Origin: Hyphochytrium catenoides | Lineage: Eukaryota > Sar > Hyphochytriomycetes > Hyphochytriales > Hyphochytriaceae | Length of the DNA: 14,535 nt | Direction: 5' to 3' | Assembly (NCBI GenBank): GCA_900088475.1 | Contig: FLMG01004540.1 | Coordinates: 1 to 14,535 of the forward strand | In this document: positions 9,304 to 14,535 of the stretch, one piece after another | Position numbering within the stretch: position 1 is the first letter of the stretch | Layout of the letters: every line of letters begins with the position of its first letter | Made by a program: the position numbers and the translations under genes | The notes under the pieces: generated by a model | Databases searched by the model: none | Seen by the model: the letters and a program-made list of their open reading frames with translations, nothing else | What the model was told of the DNA's origin: nothing

Positions 9304-9890
9304 ATGATGACCCGAAGACAAGTTCTCTTGCTGTTTATGCTTCTTCTTGGAAGCTGTGCTGCCGAGCGGACCGCTAATCGGCCCTGCATCGATGCTGTCG
9401 AAACCATGCTGGCAGAAGGAGATGGTTCAGCCTGCACATCTTGTATGAGCTGTGATCCCGCCTGTAAGACTTGTGCTCCGGACTGCCAGGTACGGCGCAC
9501 AAGAGGTCAAAGGCTTGAGTCTAGACATTAACTGTTAATGCCTCAATAATAAAATACCAGGTGAAGATCAACTCTGTGTACAAGCTATGTCCTGGCGTGA
9601 GGCTCCCACCAGGTACAACTATCCTTTGTTCTCAAGAGCCAGTACTCGTGACCCTGTACCCTCACACTTCTCCCTCACGTACTGGTCTCACTGTCCGTGG
9701 TTCAGACCCTTATACGAACCTCTCCTGGGATGGAGCGGGGAAATTCCAGGGCCCTTGGGAGGAAGTAGAGCCCATGCTCCAGATTCAATTCAATCGATGT
9801 GGCTGCAATGATTCCTTTGGCTTGATCCCGAATGTCCTTGTCCTCCTAATCTCCACAGGTCTAGCTCTCATCCTCCATGTTTCCTTTTAG
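9304..9890 (+). CDS. Small secreted cysteine-rich protein, probably GPI-anchored, unknown function
   Basis: There are two exons, 9304-9489 and 9561-9890, joined in phase 0 across a 71-bp intron (CAG/GTACGG...TACCAG/GTG), giving 171 aa. I do not recognise a family. Residues 1-20 are a strong signal peptide (MMTRRQVLLLFMLLLGSCAA). A dense cysteine cluster follows, with Cys at 28, 44, 47, 50, 54, 57 and 61 (CTSCMSCDPACKTCAPDC). Further cysteines are at 72, 85, 142 and 144, which suggests a disulfide-stabilised extracellular domain. N-glycosylation sequons are at Asn115 (NLS) and Asn145 (NDS). The protein ends with a hydrophobic segment at about 150-167 and almost no polar tail, typical of a GPI-attachment signal with a possible omega site near NDS; a single-pass membrane protein is the alternative. 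Two adjacent ATGs begin the frame; the first is used. Confidence 0.75.
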
Positions 9891-9903
9891 AAGCAGCAGA
9901 CAT

Positions 9904-12770
9904 CTATTCTCTCTCCACTGTTACCGATGACGGACACGGAGAGCAGTGTATGTCCGCGACGACATGATCAACACGTGGTGCGTAGGACTTGACGCGCTCC
10001 AGATGCCGACATTCCACGTCATAGAGCTTACCCAGGCGCTCAGCTATCTGCTTCAACTGGGAGACTACATAGTCAACCCTATAGAAAGAGGAAAGGTCGC
10101 CAAGGAGAAGCGCGTCAGACTGAGAGCAAAGAGAGAATTAATGGCTGGCCTTGGCATAGGAAAGATGAAAGTTCTCCAAACTTTGGCGGCAGTCAAAATA
10201 AAGGAACAAGCGTTAGGTAGACGAACAGAGGAACAGAAGTTTATAGAGCTAAATAACTTGGACTGCCGGCCTCACCACTCCTTCCGCTTCTCCTCTAGCA
10301 CATTCTCGTGCACGTGCAGCCAGCCTCCTTCTCGCTTCAACATATACATTGCTCCCTCCCATCCGCCTTCACTCGACGGCAGAAGCCCGAGGTTGATCCT
10401 GTCTGCCACATCAGGGAGTGCGCGATGGGTCACTCGATTGTCCCCAGGATGCACCTTCCAGGAGCAACGTCAGATGAAGACAGAGGAGCAGTGTGCCGAG
10501 TGAGAAAGAGAAAGTCAAAGAAAGAGTTGGACTAGGAAGGAATGTGGAACGGTCAAGCAAGGAAAAGGATGGGCGAGAGAGAAGAGTTACGAGAGTGATG
10601 AGATGGCTAATTAATCAGAGTAACGACAGGAGAGAGAGAGAGAGAGAGGAAAGAGAATGGAGAAAGTACATGGCCGAGGGACGAAACAAGGAGCTCCTTA
10701 TAAGTGGGAGAGGGCCACACCGTGCATCTGTCATCCACTCCATTCTGCTTTAGATTATGCCGAAGGGCAAGCAGAGAGTCCTCATTCCACTCTAGCGCAT
10801 GCACGTGCGCCGCCCGTCCGTGCACCAGGAAGGGCAGGACATAGTAGCCGATCCCAGCGTACATGTCCACAACCACCTCCTCGGCGCTTCCTGAGGAGAA
10901 ACACGAGATGACAAGTCATTAACCGATCCAAGAGAAGCAACCAAGGAGACAGGGAGGAGAGAGACACATCACATTAGTAGACGAGTTCGCCCAAGAGGAG
11001 GTTAGAAAACAGAGCAAGATCTCTTATCGTGTGTTTGTGTGGCAAAAGAAGGTAGAGCTTGTGGAGTTGAGAAGGCAGTGCGGAACAGTAGCAGCGACAG
11101 GCAGGCGCTACAAGCGATGGAGACGCGTACAGAGGAGGGTGAGAGAGGGCAATGGTACCTATAAGTCCCATCCTTTTCTTCTCTGTGACGTTGCCCGAAG
11201 AGAACATGACCTTCGTGATGTCAAAGCTATAGACCAAACTATTCTCTCTCACGTCCACCCAACCTCTGTCTGGCCTACTCCTCGCTTTCCGTCTCGCCCT
11301 CTCTTCCTCTGTCTCGTAAAGCAGAGACACCAGACTTCTTCTCTTGCTCCCAGGGTCGATCACGGACTTACGAGCAACTCGCGTCACTCTGGCCGCTTCC
11401 GCGATACACTGCCAAAGTGCCTGTTCCACTCTCTTCCATTCCTCCTCCTTAAAGGCATCCTGGTCACACAAAGAGTATAGAGAGGTACGTTAGAACGGGA
11501 AGAGTCCACGGCAACACGGAAGAGTGAAAGGCACATGAGTTTGAAAGGTAATAGAAGAGCTGGTCCCAAAAGGAGAATAGAGAGAAAGAGATAGAGAAAG
11601 AGAAAGGGACGAACTGGCCAAGTAGGAGGTTCAAGGAGAAGGAAGTAAGAGGCAAATGGCAGCCGAAAGGAGGAGTGCAACTCTACCATCGGGACCATCA
11701 GCACGTCGGCTACCATCTCCCATTTTTTAGGGATGCTGGCCAGCAAGCTAGGAGGCAACTTCTGGGTTTCAACCAGGCGTCTCAGTGCGGAGTTTATCCT
11801 CTCTCCAACGCCTGCAGCTCCGCTTCTCTCTCCAGCACTGGGTGGAAGAGAGGCGCTGCGTTTGAAGCCGCAAATGCTCTCAACGAGGTCGGGCCCGAGG
11901 ATCTGTGAGTAACATGAGGAAGAAAGGAGAGAGAAAAAGCAAAGTTTGAAGACAGCATGCAGTGGTTAGATGTAAAGAAAAAAAAGGTCGGACAGACTCT
12001 CATTCGAAGAGATAGGTTCATGCGCCAGAGAGACGATTGAGAGTCAAAGTGACAGCAGGGAAAGCGTCGAAGAAGGTCAGCAGTCTTGCCACCCAGAGCA
12101 ATCGCGTAAGGGAAAGAGGCTAAGGCGTGTAGAGACTCCAGAGATTCCTTGAGAACAGAAACCTTGGCCACCGCGTCGCGGTCATCCTCAAGCATCTGTA
12201 GCAGTGTTTTATGCACAGGAACGGCATATAGCTGCTCCTCTCTTCCTTCTTTGCTTGCATTCCCTTCTTCCTGCTGCCGAATGGAATACAAGCTCAGCCC
12301 GGGGGTATGGAGAGCGCTAGTAAGAGGAAGAGAGAAACAGGAAGAAGGAAGCTAGAGAACTGAACAGGCGAGGAGAGAGAGAGAGAGAAAGAGAGGTGTG
12401 AGAGAGAAGCAGGTTTAAAAGGGGCGGAGAGAGCGAGAGAGAGAGAGAGCGAGAGGTATCTCACCTTTGTTTGTTCCGCTTGGGGCGCAATCTTTCTCTT
12501 TTTGTCATAAAAGCCAGCGGTGGTTAGCGCTGTTTTAATCTTCTTCACCTCTTTTCGACTGGCGAGAATGACAGGTCCCTCTCTCTCTTGATCTCGTTTT
12601 GACGTCAGTCTTTGCTCCATTCTCTCTTTCTCCATCGGGTCCCTTTCCCATGGCTTGTCTGGTCTTTGCTGTCCGCTATGGGCTTGCTGTTCTTTCGCAG
12701 GGTGCATCTCACCAAAGAGGCTCTGGACCTAGAGAAGTCCAAGAGGCAGAGAGAGCGAGTGTGTGTGTGT

Positions 12771-12802
<32 letters not shown>

Positions 12803-14498
12803 GGAGAGAGAGAGACAGAGAGACAGAGAGAGAGAGAGAGAGAGACAGAGAGAGAGAGAGAAAGAGAGACGAGAATGAGAGAGGCGAAAGTGGGAGAGAA
12901 AAGGAAAGATTGAAAGGGAGGGGTTACATTGGTAGAAGTAAACGACTAGTCAGGAAGAGAAATGAGACCCGACGAGAAGAAGGCAGAGAAATAAGTCATA
13001 GTTTTTCATAGAAGGAGAGAGGCATAAGAAAGACTCACCCTCAAGAGAGCGAGAGGACTATAGACTGAGCCGAAGGCAAAGCAACAGGCACCGCCGCCGA
13101 GGGAGAGAAGAAGTTTCGTGTTGTCTCCTCTTTCGACTAAGTGCAAACTGTGCCCAGTCAGGAGTGTCCTCTCCTTCAGCTCCTTCTCTTCCTTGGCCGA
13201 AAGGAGGGGACGCCAAGAGAGAGATAGTCTTTCTCTCTCTTTCCCATCTGTTTTGTCTCCGAACTCAAGTGCAAACAGTGAGCTCACGTCCTCCACTCCT
13301 CTCACTCCTCCCGTCATAACGGCCAGTCTAGAGGTGAGAGGGGTAAAAGTATGGCAGGAGAGAGGCCTTGGGACATAGCCTGAGACATCAGGAGTCGACC
13401 AGTGTCTCGCCTCTGGGATGAAGATGAAAAAAGAGGGAAAGGACAGAAGAGAGATTGAGCAAGTGCAACTCTCTCTCTAATGCTTTTCGAAAGCGGCTTC
13501 ACAACTTCTCCTTTTTCACACTTCTCTCTTGTTTGTCCGATGTTTATCTCTCTGTCCCTCTCTCTCTCTCTGTCTCTCTCTCTATCTGTCTCTCTCTCTC
13601 TCTGACTCTCTCTCTCTCTCTCTCTCTCTTTCTTCAGGTGCCCTGTGGGGCTTTCTTGGTCTCCCAAGTCTAGCGCCTGCTGCGTAGAGGTCTCTCACCT
13701 AAGTCAAAGACCTCAAGCTTGCCTGTGGGCTCGGTGCTGCTGACCTCTTCCATCCCGCCGAAGATGACCAGAGACTGGGAATCCTTCACCCAAAGCGAGG
13801 AATGAGAGAAGCGAGAAATAGAAGAACCTTCAAAGAGAAGGAAGAGACACCGAAAGCGTTAGGAGGGAGCAAGAGAGAGAGAGAGAGAATAAAGAAGAAT
13901 GACATCGAGATGGGTGAGCGGAGAGAGAGGGAGAGGACGGAGGAGACAGAGAAGACAGAGAGAGACACAGAGAGAGAAAAGAGCGAGAAAAAGAGAGAGA
14001 GCGAGGAGTGAGACGGAGAGGGAGAGACAGAGGGAGAGGGAGAGAAAGAAACGTAAGTGTTCTATTTGGAAAGCAGGAAAACGGCGAGAAGATTAACAAA
14101 GTCTAAGAGGAACAACTGTTAACGTTACCGAAAGTGTTTGATGCTGAAGAACGAGGAAGACTGTCAAGATGCAAGGTATTTAAGCTGGAAATGTCTAGAT
14201 TGAGAGAGAGATTGAGAGAGAGATTGAGAGAGAGATTGAGAGAGAGAGAGAGAGATTGAGAGAGAGAGAGAGCGAGAGAGCGAGAGAGCGAGAGAGAGAG
14301 AGAGCGAGAGAGAGAGAGAGAGTGAGAGAGAGAAGAAAACAGAACCTTATTTCCGCCTACCTGGTAGTGCTTCCCACTCTGCTCGGGGAAGAGATGAAGG
14401 ACTCTCTTTGGTGATCTTCAGGAGGAAGAGATCATTGAAGACCTGTTCCGCGTCTCTCCCTCCATGTAGTAGCACTACGCTAGGACCACAGCCTTCAT
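9904..14498 (-). CDS. Kelch-TYW2 fusion, tRNA wybutosine-synthesizing protein (5' partial)
   Basis: TYW2 transfers the 3-amino-3-carboxypropyl group of S-adenosylmethionine to the wybutosine precursor at G37 of tRNA-Phe, next to the anticodon. Visible exons, minus strand, are 14498-14361, 13827-13699, 13412-13039, 12728-12465, 12273-11998, 11902-11687, 11459-11159, 10890-10721, 10454-10276 and 10078-9904; phases match throughout, about 739 aa. The first three carry kelch repeats (VVLLHGG, LVIFGGMEE...KLEVFDL, RLAVMTGG) ending in LLSLGGGACCFAFG, as in TYW4/plant TYW kelch domains. A linker leads to the TYW2 N-terminus (KTALTTAGFYDKKRKIAP), then IPKKWEMVADVLMVP, SFDITKVMFSSGNVTEKKRM, SAM motif I VVDMYAGIGYYVLPFL, ALEWNED, GDNRVT, ADRINLGLLPSSEGGW and VKSYAPRVDHVVADIHCSP. 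GLLPSSE and EWN point to TYW2 rather than Trm5. The 12273 acceptor and 11998 donor are the least certain boundaries. In plants the N-terminal partner is TYW3; here it lies outside the window. Confidence 0.9.
12370..12456. repeat. GA microsatellites in kelch-TYW2 intron
   Basis: GA runs at about 12370-12396 and 12425-12456 lie in the 12464-12274 intron. They are pyrimidine-rich in the sense of the gene. A similar short GA run (10629-10649) lies in the 10720-10455 intron. Confidence 0.9.
12759..12870. repeat. Compound GT / GA microsatellite in kelch-TYW2 intron
   Basis: A GT run (about 12759-12792) passes directly into a GA run with periodic CAGA interruptions (to about 12870). It lies in the 13038-12729 intron that joins the kelch part to the TYW2 part, close to the acceptor. 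Confidence 0.95.
13546..13636. repeat. CT microsatellite in kelch-TYW2 intron
   Basis: Imperfect CT repeats with CTGT and CTAT units lie in the 13698-13413 intron. The sense strand of the gene is GA-rich here, opposite to the neighbouring introns. Confidence 0.9.
13870..14050. repeat. Imperfect GA-rich low-complexity tract
   Basis: This is a long degenerate homopurine stretch of GAGA, GACA and GGAGA units in the 14360-13828 intron. Open frames across it give only Arg-Glu or Leu-Ser repeats and are not genes. Confidence 0.85.
14197..14332. repeat. Higher-order GA repeat, 12-bp and 8-bp periods
   Basis: At the left the unit ATTGAGAGAGAG (12 bp) is repeated head to tail about four times, then again after a longer GA run. 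To the right, units of CGAGAGAG (8 bp) repeat, then pure GA. It lies in the 14360-13828 intron, near its donor end, so the sense strand is CT-rich. Confidence 0.9.
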
Positions 14499-14535
14499 CT
14501 AGGGAGAGCAAGCAGAGACAGGATGCGATCGATCG

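Noticed and set aside
9946-10503. 185-codon open frame on the plus strand
   Set aside because: It is antisense to the last TYW2 exons, whose conserved motifs (VKSYAPRVDHVV, GLLPSSEGGW) settle the coding strand.
11794-11850. Apparent frameshift between ELQALERG-stop and the INSALRRLVETQ frame
   Set aside because: Reading the whole exon 11902-11687 in the frame starting ILGPDLVESICGF is open from acceptor to donor, so no frameshift is needed.
12294-12707. Separate TYW2 gene starting at the ATG at 12707
   Set aside because: An acceptor just upstream (TAG before 12728) joins in phase with the kelch exon ending at 13039, and kelch-TYW2 fusions are known, so this ATG is more likely internal.
1-14535. 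CRISPR array or bacterial operon
   Set aside because: The repeats are simple dinucleotide tracts without spacers, and genes are spliced, so the DNA is eukaryotic.

Overview
The window is nuclear DNA from a eukaryote. Its coding regions are broken by GT-AG introns, and malate synthase ends in a peroxisomal targeting tripeptide. Introns and intergenic stretches are full of CT/GA dinucleotide tracts. The gene set (peroxisomal malate synthase, inositol polyphosphate multikinase, a plant-like kelch-TYW2 wybutosine fusion) fits a free-living protist or microalga. One open reading frame with a signal peptide followed by an F-x-P motif hints at a secondary-plastid lineage, but this is weak. I cannot name the species. 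Exon models were built by hand from protein-family motifs, GT/AG boundaries and phase matching; no search was run.

Left part. A plus-strand gene (28-1574, 5' end outside the window) encodes an RRM / CCCH zinc finger / RRM RNA-binding protein, with an apparent one-base frameshift inside the second RRM. It converges on a complete five-exon minus-strand gene (4938-2244) for an IPMK-type inositol polyphosphate kinase of 357 aa with an N-terminal hydrophobic anchor. About 600 bp of polypyrimidine-rich DNA lies upstream of its ATG.

Centre. From about 5570 to 10480 the long dinucleotide tracts are almost absent. This section holds a doubtful minus-strand ORF with a signal peptide (6215-5730), an intronless, complete malate synthase (7927-6329, minus) ending in SRL, a 1.4 kb gene-free divergent promoter region with small inverted repeats, and a two-exon plus-strand gene (9304-9890) for a small secreted, cysteine-rich, probably GPI-anchored protein of unknown function.

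Right part. A large minus-strand gene (14498-9904, ten exons visible, N-terminus outside the window) encodes kelch repeats followed by a full TYW2 domain, the plant-type TYW fusion for making wybutosine at position 37 of tRNA-Phe. Its stop codon lies 13 bp from the stop of the convergent secreted-protein gene. The other genes do not form an evident pathway with one another.
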